Source: Acanthochlamys bracteata (taxonomy: Eukaryota > Streptophyta > Magnoliopsida > Pandanales > Velloziaceae). From it: a DNA stretch of 64,000 bases. The stretch covers positions 6,819,513-6,883,512 of the forward strand of contig CM034142.1 of assembly GCA_019914995.1 (NCBI GenBank). Reading direction: 5' to 3'. Each line of letters starts with the position of its first letter. Position 1 is the stretch's first letter. The notes below the pieces were generated by a model. That model searched no databases. It saw nothing but the letters and a program-made list of their open reading frames with translations, and was not told the origin of the DNA. A program made the position numbers and the translations under genes. Below are positions 1 to 11,159 of the stretch, in pieces.

Positions 1-157
1 TCGCCGGTTTTCTTTTCGGTTTCATGAAAGTTGAGCTATGCAAGAGTTGGAATGATTCGTTGGTTCCACGTAGAGATGGAGAGCTTGAAGAAGGCATCAT
101 CAATGGTGAAGATTTTTGAAGCAGAGATGTACACAGTTTCTCCATTGGAACTGCCAT
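1..157 (-). CDS. Partial first exon of an unidentified, probably plastid- or mitochondrion-targeted protein
   Basis: The minus strand is open from an ATG at 157-155 to the window edge, giving about 52 residues that start MAVPMEKLCTSLLQ. The stretch is rich in Ser, Leu and basic residues and nearly free of acidic ones, as expected of an organelle transit peptide. A TATA-like box lies about 175 bp upstream and the sequence between looks like a purine/pyrimidine-biased 5' leader. The mature domain lies outside the window, so the family cannot be named. An alternative is a chance open frame, but GC content is clearly higher than in the adjacent intergenic DNA. Confidence 0.5.
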   Translation of the reverse strand, partial: MAVPMEKLCTSLLQKSSPLMMPSSSSPSLRGTNESFQLLHSSTFMKPKRKPA

Positions 158-330
158 CGAATAAAAAATTCTCGATTTTTTTAATTTTTCTTTCGATCGA
201 AAAAATTTTGAAATTTGTTTTCTTAAAATTCTGAGAAATTCAGAAAGAATGGAAGAGAAACAGAGAGGAGAAAAATGATTTCTGTTTGCTTCAGTAGATG
301 ATGAGAGGGAGAGTCAGAGCGCGAATGGGA

Positions 331-338
331 ATTTATAG
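331..338 (-). promoter_or_regulatory. TATA-like box of the leftmost gene
   Basis: Read on the minus strand this is CTATAAAT, about 175 bp upstream of the ATG at 157. That would place the transcription start near 300 and give a leader of about 140 nt. Confidence 0.4.
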
Positions 339-1507
339 AAAGAAAAAGGTAAAGAGTAAGGGTATGATCGTCATTTACTTTAGGAAGAAACACGGTCTCA
401 CGTTTTGAAGTTCAAAATTTTCTAAGTGTGGAAAAAAAAATTTGCTAGCAGCTTCTTGGAAGTCAGGGAGTTGCTAATATTTTATGGACACTTTTCATAA
501 ATTCATACAAAAATTATCTTCAGCAAATTCTCAATTCAAAACGAAGAGAAAAATTTTGGTGTTATAATATTAATATTCGGCTTTAATTTTGGTTGATATG
601 TTATTGATTATATTCATATGTAATTAATTAAGTTAGACTCAAATTAATAGCAAAGTAACTAAGATAAGATAGTGTCTTAGGTGCTAAAAATACACATATT
701 TATATATTAAATATGCTAATTTATAAATAATTAGTCAATTATTTTAATATTATCACATAATAAACTATACAAAAACAACTAAAAGAATAGTGAATTTTTT
801 TAAAAAAATTACTCATAAAAAACTTTTTTAGAAAAAGATAATGTCTTAATAAAAAAGACAAATTAGTTAAGTGGATCAACTTTTGCATCAGACTTTTAAT
901 TCGGTATATTTAACAAATCACCTACAATAATAATTCGATGCTAAAAAATATATGTATTTATATATTAATATGTTAATATATAAAGGATTAGTCACTCTAT
1001 AATAAATGATATGAAAATAATTAAAAACTAGTAGAAATTTTATTTAAAAATTTTGCTCAACAAAAGGGAAATTTTATAAAAAAATTACTCAAAAAAAAAA
1101 AAAGAAAAGAGACATAAACCTACCAGTTGACAAGTGTAATGTGACAATGTTTGGTATTTTGAAGTATAAGCCAAAATAATTTGGATATTTACTTAAATTT
1201 CCACGTTTAGTTTCGACAAATCGGCGAGAAAAAATGAATAATGTTTGAAGCAATAAAGAAAATTTTTCTTCGTTTATTACCATTTTGAAGATAAGTGTGA
1301 GTTCTTCTTTCAACATTACAAAATTTTCTCTATCTTTAAAGGGGGAAGAAGTTCAAGGTCATAAAGATGTTGGCATTTTCAATGTGAATTTTGAGTTTTT
1401 AATTGCCGTCTTAGATATTTTCTTAAATTATAACAATTTTCTTTTTTTTTTCTCGTTGTATTTTAAATGTTAGGAAAAAATAAATATTGAAAAACAGGAG
1501 GATCACT

Positions 1508-1700
1508 GTTTTTGAGTGATTTTGAAATAAATTTTTTTATAATAGAAAACATTTTTTTTAAAAACAAATGAGTTCTACTTTTAACCTAAAAAATTAATAA
1601 ATATATAATAAAAAAATATTACTATATAAAATTTTAATAAAAAATATATTAAAAATAAAAAAAATAATAAAATATTTAAAATAAGTAATGCTTAACGAAT
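1508..1700 (-). mobile_element. AT-rich MITE family 1 copy
   Basis: The copy starts with TTTTTGAGTGATTTTGAAAT and runs through the family's A/T core to an 'AAGTAATGCTTAACG' end. It matches the reverse orientation of the copies at 45030-45252 and 42450-42682. It contains no open frame. Confidence 0.45.
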
Positions 1701-2368
1701 CCTAATTGGTATGGAAGGTTTTTCAAACTCACCTCTTGCGGTGCGTTTGAACTTTATTTTATTATATTTTTAACTTTATATTTGTATTAAATATTAATAA
1801 TATTTATAAAATTTATTTAAAATTAGAAATATAAAAAATATATATTAAATATTTGACATTATTATTATTAATTAATAAAAAATAAAATTGAATTTTTTAA
1901 TTTATTTATTTTAAAAAATTTTAGTTTATAAATATTACAAACATTTTCTCTGATGCTCTATTCGAAGTAACTGAAAATGAAGAGCTTCTTTAGAAAAGCT
2001 TTTTTTAGTTTTTTATGACTTTTTAAGAAACAAATTTGTACGAATGATAGTTTTATGACGTGTCAATTATTTTGTGTTTATTTAATTGTTGGAGATGAAC
2101 AAGTCTTATTAGCCATACTAGGTCTTTATAGATTATTATATCCAGATATTTAAATATACATGTTAAATAAAATTATAAATAATTTAATATTTTTGAATCT
2201 TTTTAAATAAGTTCAATTTTTTGTTTAAAATAAAAATAAAAATTACGATATATAATTTTTATACTTTTACAAAAAATTTCAAAATTAATATAAAATTTAT
2301 TATAATATAAATACTTTAAAAACTCAGCCGACCTTTTCCTTAAGATCTTCGTATGAAAAAAATGTCAT

Positions 2369-2612
2369 GGGGCGTTTGGTTTAACTTTTAAAAAATTATT
2401 TTTCAAAATTTTTTTATTTTTATATTTTTAATACATATTTTATAAGTATATAAAAAAATTATTTAAAAATTTAAAAATTTAAAATTTTTTTACAAAATAA
2501 GATCTTTTTATTACATATTTTTATTATTTTTTTAGAAATAAAAAAATAAAACTCATTTCTACAAAATTAAAAATATTTTATATTTTTAAAAAAATTTTAT
2601 TTCATAAACCTC
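2369..2612 (+). mobile_element. AT-rich MITE family 1 copy
   Basis: The copy begins GGGGCGTTTGGTTTAACTTT, has the family core (TATATTTTTAATACATATTTT, then TTATTACATATTTTTATTAT) and ends near CATAAACCTCCGATG. Its length of about 245 bp is typical of the family here. No coding capacity is seen. Confidence 0.55.
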
Positions 2613-2631
2613 CGATGTGTTGTCTTTCTAA

Positions 2632-2785
2632 GTCAAATATCGGTTGAGTTGACTTTTTCGTATTTGAAAAAAAAAAGAACGTATAAAGTCAAAACACGTC
2701 TTTTTAAACTCTAGCAGGCTCATAAAAGTTTTGCATTTGACAAATATCAAACTTAAGAGTTACTCCTCTTTGACTTTTTCGTCAA
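2632..2785. promoter_or_regulatory. Cluster of six W-box cores
   Basis: TTGAC or its complement GTCAA occurs at 2632, 2649, 2688, 2737, 2770 and 2781. The string TGACTTTTTCGT occurs twice (2650 and 2771). W-boxes are WRKY factor sites. The nearest gene start is the minus-strand exon at 157, about 2.5 kb away, so the target is unknown and chance clustering is possible. Confidence 0.3.
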
Positions 2786-4252
2786 ACTTGCAGAAATATT
2801 CAATGGCTATAGAAAAAATACACTCCCTCTCCCTTATAAGTACTTCCGTACTCTTTTAATTCAACCGTTCTTAATTTTTCACAATATTTTAATTTTTTCT
2901 AAATTAAAAAAATATATCATTAAAAAATATATATAATTTTATTATTTTAAGTATTATTAAAAAACTTCAATATATATTTATTTGAAAAATTAGTTATTTT
3001 AAGTATTTTTAAACAATTTTATAGAAAATGTTTGAAAATGTTTTGAGAAAACTTTATCTAGAATAAAAAAATATTTAATTTTCTAAAATAACTTTTATTT
3101 TATTTAAAATAATAATAATAAAATTTTATTTATTAATTTTTATATGAGTTAAAAATTTAGTCAAATAATACTTCATTCGTATAATCGAACAACTTTGATC
3201 TAACTTATAACAAACTGTTTTTATATTTCAGAGAAAATTATTCGTTCATTTTTTTTAGCCATAAGTAATTAAAATTTTTACAACGATTTGGCTTTTAGAA
3301 TAAATTTTTTAGAAATAAAATTTTAAAATAATTATTAAAAATAATGTAACTTTTATTAAAAAAATTAAAATAACTTTTTAATAAAAAAATTATAGATCCC
3401 TAAGGACGTTGATAAGAGAAAGCATCCGTATCCATCTATGCTCTTGAAACTCATAATTAAGAACTTGCACCTAACAACTTAACTAACATTGATAAAAAAA
3501 AAATTTCTGCAGTTTTTCAACTTCAGCGAGCGCTTAGTGTTAACCCACGAATTCGTTTCTGATTAATCCACGAAACAGACTCGGTTTTGTTCCACGCTCC
3601 GAGTTTGAAAACCTCTAAGAAATTTTGTGGGCGTTTCAGAAACCAAGTATAACATTACATCAATCCCAAAAACAAGTCAACCATTTATAAATATTTTAGT
3701 TGTAATAGTGATTTAGGCAGTGACGTGGTTTAACATCAATGTTTAAGTTAGATAAATCGATCGGTTACCATATTCATCTCTTTCAAAATTATATTATTAT
3801 ATAACTCCAAAGTCTCACTATATTAAACATACATCTCTTTCAAAATTTCTACTAAGTGAATATTTGACGGTGAATTAGAGTATGTTTATTTTAAAAGTAA
3901 AGTTTAATTTTATTATAAAATAAATAATAAAAAGTTATTATATAAAATTTTTAATAAATTTTAAAAATATTTATAAAAAATATATTTAAAATTAATAAAA
4001 TTAAAAAATTACTTTTGAAATAAATAATGCCAACCGTTTTATGAATCAGGTGCATTTGTCAAACATTTCAAAAACTAATTTTTTTAATTTTTTAATATAT
4101 ATATATTTAAAAATATTTAGAAAATTTATTTAAAAATTTTTAAAACTTTATATATTTAAATTTTATTATTTTTTATAAAAAATTTATTATAAAGATATTT
4201 TTTATTTAAAAAAATTTTATTTTAAAAACAATCGCTAATATCCCATCAGAGA

Positions 4253-4470
4253 GTTCGTTTGAAAGAGCGCTTTTAGGAAACGCTTTTTTTTCATTCTATT
4301 TTATATTTTTTAATAAATTTTTTATAAATATTTATAAAATTATTTAATTAAAAAATATAAAATATTGTATATAATAAAATTTTTTATTATATATTTTTAT
4401 TAATTAAATTTAAAAATAAAATATTTTTATTTAAAAAAAATTCATTTTTATAAACACTTCCAAACCGCCC
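4253..4470 (+). mobile_element. AT-rich MITE family 1 copy
   Basis: The copy starts TTCGTTTGAAAGAGCGCTTT and ends ATAAACACTTCCAAACCGCC, so the termini form a short imperfect inverted repeat of the 'GTTTGGAAGTG' type seen in other copies. It has an AT-rich core with no open frame. Confidence 0.5.
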
Positions 4471-4715
4471 TAATCGTTCATGCAACGAGGGAGTGCACTG
4501 AAAATATATACAGTGAAGTGTCTTTATTATCCTTCATAGAAAGAAAAGAAAACAAATTTCATATTAATCAATAAATAAATGAGGGAGAATTTAGTCATTT
4601 TAAAATCTCACTCGTTGTTGTTGACTGAATTCACTAGTTAAGAGCTTGTGAATCACGTAAACAGAAAACGAAACAGGGCGGCGCAGTCAAAGGCGTGTAT
4701 TAGGTCCCACAAGTG

Positions 4716-4798
4716 ACACGTGGCGATAACTACACGGGACAAAAGCGTAATGTGTTATTCGTGCCTGCTTAATGTTTGACTTTCTTGACTTCTGTCAA
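4716..4798. promoter_or_regulatory. ABRE/G-box with three adjacent W-box cores
   Basis: ACACGTGGC at 4716-4724 is a textbook ABA-responsive element core. TTGAC/GTCAA cores follow at 4776, 4785 and 4794. The surrounding 4620-4800 patch is GC-richer than its flanks. No gene follows within 3 kb on either strand, so this may be a relic promoter. Confidence 0.3.
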
Positions 4799-5273
4799 TT
4801 TTTTTCTTTCTTAATTGGTTTGCTTAGAAATTTCTAGATGAATTGTTAAGGGGTAACAACATATATAAGGTAAAAATGTTTTAGTAAGATCTTCAAAATA
4901 AAATTGTAAATTATTATAATATAACAATTTACAAAGTAAAATTTATATAATATAAACTATTATATTTTTTATATATTAAAAGTTGAACAGAAATTCTTTA
5001 AAATATTTTAAAAAATTTATTATGAAAAAAATTAAAAATTAGAATAAAAAAATAAAATCAAGTATGTTCTCATTTATATCGTTTTCGCAGCTTACCTAAA
5101 ATTAAGACTTATAAATTTCTCCTTTTTACTAAAATAAGAACTTCGTCGTTAGTAATCGAGTGTTTAAAGGCTGCTGAAAAAATTCAAAAGCAATTTGATC
5201 GCTTGAAGAAATTGACAACTTTAATATTTTAATCCAAAGAAAGAAAAAAATTTGAAAAAAGTTAGTTTGTTTA

Positions 5274-5533
5274 GGGTGCGTTTTGGCGCAGCTTATAAAA
5301 AATTATTTTTTAATTTTTTTAATTTTATGTTTTTTAATATATATTTTATAAGTATATAGAAAATTTATTTTAAAAATTTAAAAAATGTAAAAAAAATTTT
5401 CCGTAATACAAATTTTTTTATTATATATTTTTATTATTTTTTAAAATAATAAAAAATATAGCTCGTTTAAAAAAAAATAAAAATATTTTTCATTTTAGAA
5501 AAATTTTATTTCATAAGTAATCCTAAATGTCCC
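5274..5533 (+). mobile_element. AT-rich MITE family 1 copy with clear ends
   Basis: One of the better preserved copies. It begins GGGTGCGTTTTGGCGCAGCT and ends AAGTAATCCTAAATGTCCC, giving terminal GGGxxxTTTgG-type inverted ends. The internal core carries the family signature ATATATTTTATAAGTATATA and TTTTTATTATATATTTTTAT. It is about 260 bp long and non-coding. Confidence 0.55.
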
Positions 5534-7388
5534 GTAATTTTATAAGTTTTATGGAAAATTAATAAAATTTCTTTTGTTGATTTGTCGAGTGTTGAGTGGA
5601 TCAAAAAAAAAAGGTGAAAATCTTTTTAATGTTGTAAATTAACAAGTTAGAAGCAGTCTTTAATACGTTTGGAACAAGTTAATTATTGGATAATGACATT
5701 AAACATTAAAAGAAAAAAATTACTTTTTACGTAAATTAGTTTTAATTTACGCACTTAAATTATCCCACTAAGTATGGTCGAATTTAATTAAATAATATTT
5801 TTAGTAAGATTATTTTTAGCGGATCACTTCGTTGCTGTAGAGATTAATTTCACTTCAACTTTTTTTCCGTCAAAATATTATTGTGATTTGAAATTTATTT
5901 TTTATAAAATATTTTTAATTTTATTTTTAAAAAATAAGTTTATCTCAAAACAAATATACCTTTAGTAAAAAATAAATCACAGAAAAATAGCTACTACAAA
6001 TAAATTGGTGATCATGAGTTAATTTTTATTTTTTTTTACGAAAGAAGTGAGATAAAAATAATTTTTATCTTTTTAAAAAATATATATTATATTATTATTA
6101 TTTTGATCAAGAGAACTAATAGAAATAAAATTGTGATATAATTGAATTAAAATTTTATGAATATATTTTTAACTCATAATTTTCTATATATAACAGTAGA
6201 GATTTGATTTATAAATTATTTTGATCATAAATAAAAAAAATTGCCCAAAATACTCCTATTTTTTTATATATATATATCAATATTATAATAAAATTTGAAT
6301 AATTTTCAAACGTACCCGTAGCCAATGAGATACTGAAAAAACTCAAAAATATTTCGTCCAATAACAAAGAGGAAAAAAAAGTCGTCACTTGTCAACATTA
6401 TTCCAACAAGAAGTATGAAGTTTAGGTTTGGTCGGCAACAATGATGGAATTTTTTTGAAAAATTTTTTTTGGAGGAAGTTTTCAATATAATGATTTCGTG
6501 GAAGTAGAAACCTTAGACAAAAAAGAGTACTAGGATTTGAAAAAAATTTCGTCCTAAGAATCTTGTTTATTATTATTATAATCAAAATAAATTATTAAAA
6601 TATAAGTTCAAAAATTTAAATAAATTTATTATATTTTGAAGTGAATTTAAAAATAAATTTTGATATATAATTAAATTGAGAAATAAGTTTTAGAAATACA
6701 ATTTTATATAAAAAATAAGTTCGAAAGAAATAATATACGTTCTAGTTATATAAAAAATAAAATTTTTGAAAGTGATTTATTAAAAAATAAATTAAAATAT
6801 TATTCTTGCATTTTATGTAGTGATATTCTTATTTCATAGGACTTTTATTATCGAGCTTGTTAATTAAAAGCGTATTTCTGCACGAAATTTATTTTCTCTT
6901 CAAAATTTGAATTTGAACTAAATTTTTTGTATTTAAATTTATCGAACTCGTGGAATTTATCTCTAATCTTTTTCTTAATAAAGTTCTACAAATTTCAGTT
7001 TTAACAATACTTAATTTTCACTAATTAAAACACCCATAGCATCTCTTTATAAGCTGTAACTTTCATGGGCTTAATCCTCTTAATTTTAAACTTTTAGGGC
7101 TCTTAATTTTTTGTTCTATTTTGTAAGAAAACAAAGAAGTTGTAATAATAACGATATCTTATTAATTTATAATTAATCACGAAGTAACTTCTCGTACTAA
7201 AAAAATATTTTCTAAAGATTTTATTATATTAATTTTATAAATTTATTTTTATAAACCCACATTTTAATAAGTAAAATGTTTTTGTTATTTCTAATAAGTA
7301 AACAAAAAAAGAAGTTACTTATTTTTATAAAGAAAAAATATTTATAAAGAAAAGTGCACAATCATTTTCAGTTCATATATATAATTTT

Positions 7389-7452
7389 TGGGCCATGTTA
7401 AGGTATGGGCTAAAGTTTAGTGGGCCATTAAATTTTAGGTTTTCCTTGGGCT
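7389..7452 (+). promoter_or_regulatory. Four site II (TGGGCC/T) elements in 64 bp
   Basis: TGGGCC or TGGGCT occurs at 7389, 7406, 7421 and 7447. Such clusters are typical of TCP-regulated housekeeping promoters in plants. No gene is recognisable within 1.5 kb downstream, so this is an orphan promoter-like cluster. Confidence 0.35.
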
Positions 7453-7496
7453 TTGTTTTAGCTGAACCCAAAAGTTGCCAAGAACTTATTATAAAA

Positions 7497-7700
7497 TATT
7501 TGGTATTACTTATACGAAAAATAATTTTTAATATATATTTTTTAATAGAAGAATTATTTAAAATTTAAAAATATAGAAAAAATTATGCAGTGAAATTATT
7601 TATTATTATTATTTTTAATTAAAAAAATATAGTTCATTTAAAAAAAAAAATAAAAGTAGATTTTATTATAAAAAAATTTCATTCAAAAATACTCCCAAAA
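7497..7700 (+). mobile_element. AT-rich MITE family 1 copy
   Basis: The copy runs from ATATTTGGTATTACTTATAC to TTCAAAAATACTCCCAAAAC, with the family core between. Its right end matches the 'AAGTCACTCCTAAAC' terminus of the 43081-43292 copy. Confidence 0.5.
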
Positions 7701-7779
7701 CATAAGAATAATCTCCTCGTTCATTTAATAGCAGACTATTTATCTAACCTAGTTAACAACAGACGTAAGAATTAGGAGC

Positions 7780-7945
7780 CGTTGGAGAGTATTACAAATA
7801 ATTTTTTTAAAACAAAAAGTATTTTTATTTTATTTAAAAAAGAATAAATTTTTATTTAAAAAATAAGTTCATAATATAGAATTTTTTATATTTATAAAAT
7901 TTTTAAATTAATTTTTAAAAAATATTATATAAACTTTATTAGAAA
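7780..7945 (-). mobile_element. AT-rich MITE family 1 copy (short)
   Basis: The copy is in reverse orientation relative to its neighbour at 7497-7700. It starts GTTGGAGAGTATTACAAATA and runs through TTTTTATTTTATTTAAAAAA and TTTATATTTATAAAATTTTT. It appears internally shortened. Confidence 0.4.
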
Positions 7946-8945
7946 ATTTGAAGTGGAATGAAATGAAATGCAGCCTAAACACAAACATATCTCTAAGAGA
8001 AAAGCAGTGAAGGTGAAGACGAGAGGAAAGCATGAATCACATTTGTTTTCAGCTCTATTTTATCTTTATTTAGATTTTTGTTTTAAAATTTTTTTTCTAA
8101 AGTATGCTAAGTTATTCTTTTCAGCACATTCCAACGTGGCGTTCTAAAAATGTGGATTAAAAAAAAAACAAAATTTTGCAAAGCAATATTATGATGATGT
8201 TTTTATTTTTTTCCTTCTTCTACTTGCATAATTAAAACGTGAGTAGGTGATAACGTTTACGACATATTTACTTGTTGGAAAATAATTCAGAAGTAAATTT
8301 TTAAAAAATAAATAACTAGAAAATAAATTTATTAGAGTAAATTTGTGAAAACAAATACAAATATTAATCAAAATTTATTATTTTAAAAAATAGCGAGTTA
8401 TGGATAAAATAAAACACATGATTACCGTGTAGTTGCTGCAGAAATTAATATTTAATAAATATCTTTTTTAAAAACTTATTTTTATACAGAAAAATTAATT
8501 ATTTTTTGACCAAAAATAGCATTATTATTATTTTTCTTTAGAAAAACACACCCTCATCTGAAAAATGCTGGGGTGGGGGGACCAATGAAAGAAAAATTTT
8601 GGACCCACACTCACGAGTCGGCCGTGTGGGCTTGGGTTCGAGATTGGGTCCGTACATAATAAGGCCATGATTGGGTGGTGGGCTGTAGTAGGATGTGGTC
8701 CGACCCAACATTGAAGGAGATGTTTGGAATTGGATAAGCTTATTAAATGTTTATCGTTTTAAATTAAATACTTCATATTTTAAATAAATTTAATATAACT
8801 TTTTTAAAATTTAAAAAATATAAAAATGTATTTCATAAAATTATATATATAATTTTTATTAATTTAGTAGAAGTAAAACTTTAAAATAAAAATATAAACA
8901 TAATTTAAAATGATAATTTAAACACGTAAAGTTAATATTTTTGTA

Positions 8946-11158
8946 GTGGATTTCCACTATAAGGAGAAGCAAGGTTTTAAGCCAAAAAAAAATGCAATTT
9001 GTACAAAGGAAATTTTTTCTGATTTCGGTTTAGATAATCATTGCAGGTCTACATCAACTGCTGCAGTCCAGCAAATTCCTATAAAGAACATCACTGCATA
9101 TTCTCCTCCATTATATAATGTGTTTCATGTAGGACATTATGCCTCAATTAACTTTGATGCCTATCTACCAGACACACACATGATCCCTTCCATTATGCAA
9201 GGCTCTGCTTCTATAAACTACTATCAATCTTTCTCCTCATGTTCAAGTGCAGTAACAAGTCCTAAGGCCTATGAAATCTAAGTGCTTAATCACATCCTGA
9301 ATAAGTATTATGAAATAGTGAAGTGTAACTTCATCCATGAATGTATTACCTGTTTTTACCTATCATACCTGGAGTAAGCATAAAGACTAGTAAATATTTA
9401 AAAGCTCAGCATTATTGAGAGGTTGTGAGTTTGTAGGGTTTACCTGATGTCAGATTCCAACTCATACCTCCACCACAGCTTTGTAGACTGGTGATCAAGT
9501 GATACTGATTGCCTTTAGAACCTAAATCTATTGATGGGTTTTGAAAGTTAGAACCTCTCGGCGAAGCAACTCTGCAATAATTCAATCCAGTGCAGTTTCA
9601 GTGAAGAGTGGCCTCAAATCAACTATAGAACATCTACCAGCTTTTGATTAATGGAATCCAATGAGGTGCTTACCTGTGTGTGTGAAAGATGTGCTACTGA
9701 ACTAAATCTGCAGCTCAGGTTTTGATCCTCTTGAAAGGGCGAGTTTGAAGTTCAATGCTCTACAATTCATATACTTGAAAATATCTCACACTTGCAAATC
9801 CCTGCATTCTATGTGCAGCTCCCAGGAAACAAAGAGCACGGACGCTAGTTTCTACAAATCAACATTTCTCAAAGTATAAAATTCACTTTATAGTTCTGTT
9901 ATGGATTCTTTCTGTTGTTGTTTTCCAGTTTTTATTTTTTCCAAATTTGTCAGCTAGAGCTCTTCAACTGAGAGGAAGATTACCTCTGGTCAATCAAGTT
10001 CCTTATATGTAACAGATTACCCTTCAGAAAGTACACTGCATAATGCATAATGGGTCAATCAGGTGAATGGTCTTAGTTATGTCGCTTATAAAGTTTTGAC
10101 CACTATACGCATCACAGAAGTAGATTCAAAATGAACTTATTGCTTCATAAGAAAGACGCTTCACTTCTGGATACAACCATTCACAAAATCTCTACTGATA
10201 ACCTAACAAGTCACAAATCTCTGAATTATGCAACAAACAGAAGATGGTGTAAGGCAATTTCCAATTCAATGCTTGCATAACTAAATAAACAAACCGGTAA
10301 GTTCAAAATAGGCGCATCCTAATCAGTCTTCATATTCATCACAACTACAACTAAGAAGTATGACTTTTGGCTTGAATAACAAAATAAAGACCATTCCCAA
10401 ATGAAAGGAACTTAAACAGCAATGGAACAATATTTTACATCACAAGATAAGGAAAGCCACATGGAGACCTTGTAGAACCATGAGGTAACAGAAAATGAAC
10501 TGTTAAGTGCTCAGCAAGGAGGTTCTACATCTACCTGCATGAAGCAGCATGACTAACATCTCAAAGAAGCAGCACTGAAACTTGATAATGAACATGTGAA
10601 GTTCTGACCTCCATCCTTGTCAATGCTCAATAGTGTGTTGTACAATAGTACAAACTTTGGGAGGCATCATTCAAAGTTAATAAACTTGATTGGCACATTG
10701 AATGTAAGAGCGAGTGAGAAACCAGGAGAATCCCTTTGGACAAAGGCAAACTAGTAAGGTTATTAAATCCCATTGCCTCCAGAAGGAAATTCTCATCTCA
10801 TCTTGATGCTTTCAAGTTGGTAAGAAAGTTTCAGCTGTTTTAATAAGCTTACTCCTTGCTTCTAATTTTTGGCACATTGAATGTAAGAGCGAGTGAGAAA
10901 CCAGGAGAATCCCTTTGGACAAGGGCAAATAAGCATGTCAGTTTACTAAGCTAGTCTGAGTATCAGGCAAACTAGTAAGGTTATTAAATCCCATTGCCTC
11001 CAGAAGGAAATTCTCATCTCATCTTGATGCTTTCAAGTTGGTAAGAAAGTTTCAGCTGTTTTAATAAGCTTACTCCTTGCTTCTAATTTTTGGCACTGCT
11101 AAATTAGCAGCGGCGGTCCTCTAAAGTTTGGACAAGATAATCAGGATACCAAGTAGAA
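8946..11158 (-). other. Transcript-like region downstream of the PPR gene, no gene recognised
   Basis: Base composition matches exons or UTRs rather than the AT-rich intergenic DNA. On the minus strand several donor/acceptor-like pairs occur, for example an acceptor-like TTGCAG near 9575 and a donor-like CAG|GTAAACC near 9448, enclosing a frame open for 42 codons. No domain is recognisable. A plus-strand frame at 8946-9281 (111 codons, no ATG at its start) is open but resembles nothing I know. The simplest reading is a long, possibly spliced 3'UTR of the PPR gene, whose stop codon is at 11160. Confidence 0.35.
10691..11090. repeat. Tandem duplication, 179-bp and 221-bp units
   Basis: Unit 1 (10691-10869) and unit 2 (10870-11090) both run from TGGCACATTGAATGTAAGAG to CTTGCTTCTAATTTT and are nearly identical. 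Unit 2 carries about 42 extra bases (AAGCATGTCAGTTTACTAAG...), which are bounded by GGCAAA on both sides. Loss of this segment from unit 1 by recombination between the short GGCAAA repeats explains the size difference. Confidence 0.85.
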
Positions 11159-11159
11159 T

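Larger units (their letters stand above)
339..8945. other. AT-rich intergenic region with MITE relics
   Basis: No convincing gene is seen on either strand; the short open frames are low-complexity AT sequence without recognisable domains. Several copies of a 200-260 bp AT-rich MITE family are listed separately. Shorter related debris is visible around 1745-1935, 3885-4035, 4048-4240, 5875-5975 and 8745-8935. Slightly GC-richer patches at 2620-2800, 3400-3840, 4480-4820, 7380-7460 and 8520-8720 carry promoter-like motifs but no open frame of interest. Confidence 0.6.

Noticed and set aside
8630..8655. tRNA B-box-like GGTTCGAGATT
   Set aside because: It does not match GGTTCGANTCC fully, no A-box lies at the right distance upstream, and no cloverleaf can be drawn.
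8946..9281. Plus-strand open frame of 111 codons
   Set aside because: It has no ATG at its start, no recognisable domain, and sits in a region that looks like the 3' end of the minus-strand PPR transcript. It is not reported as a gene.
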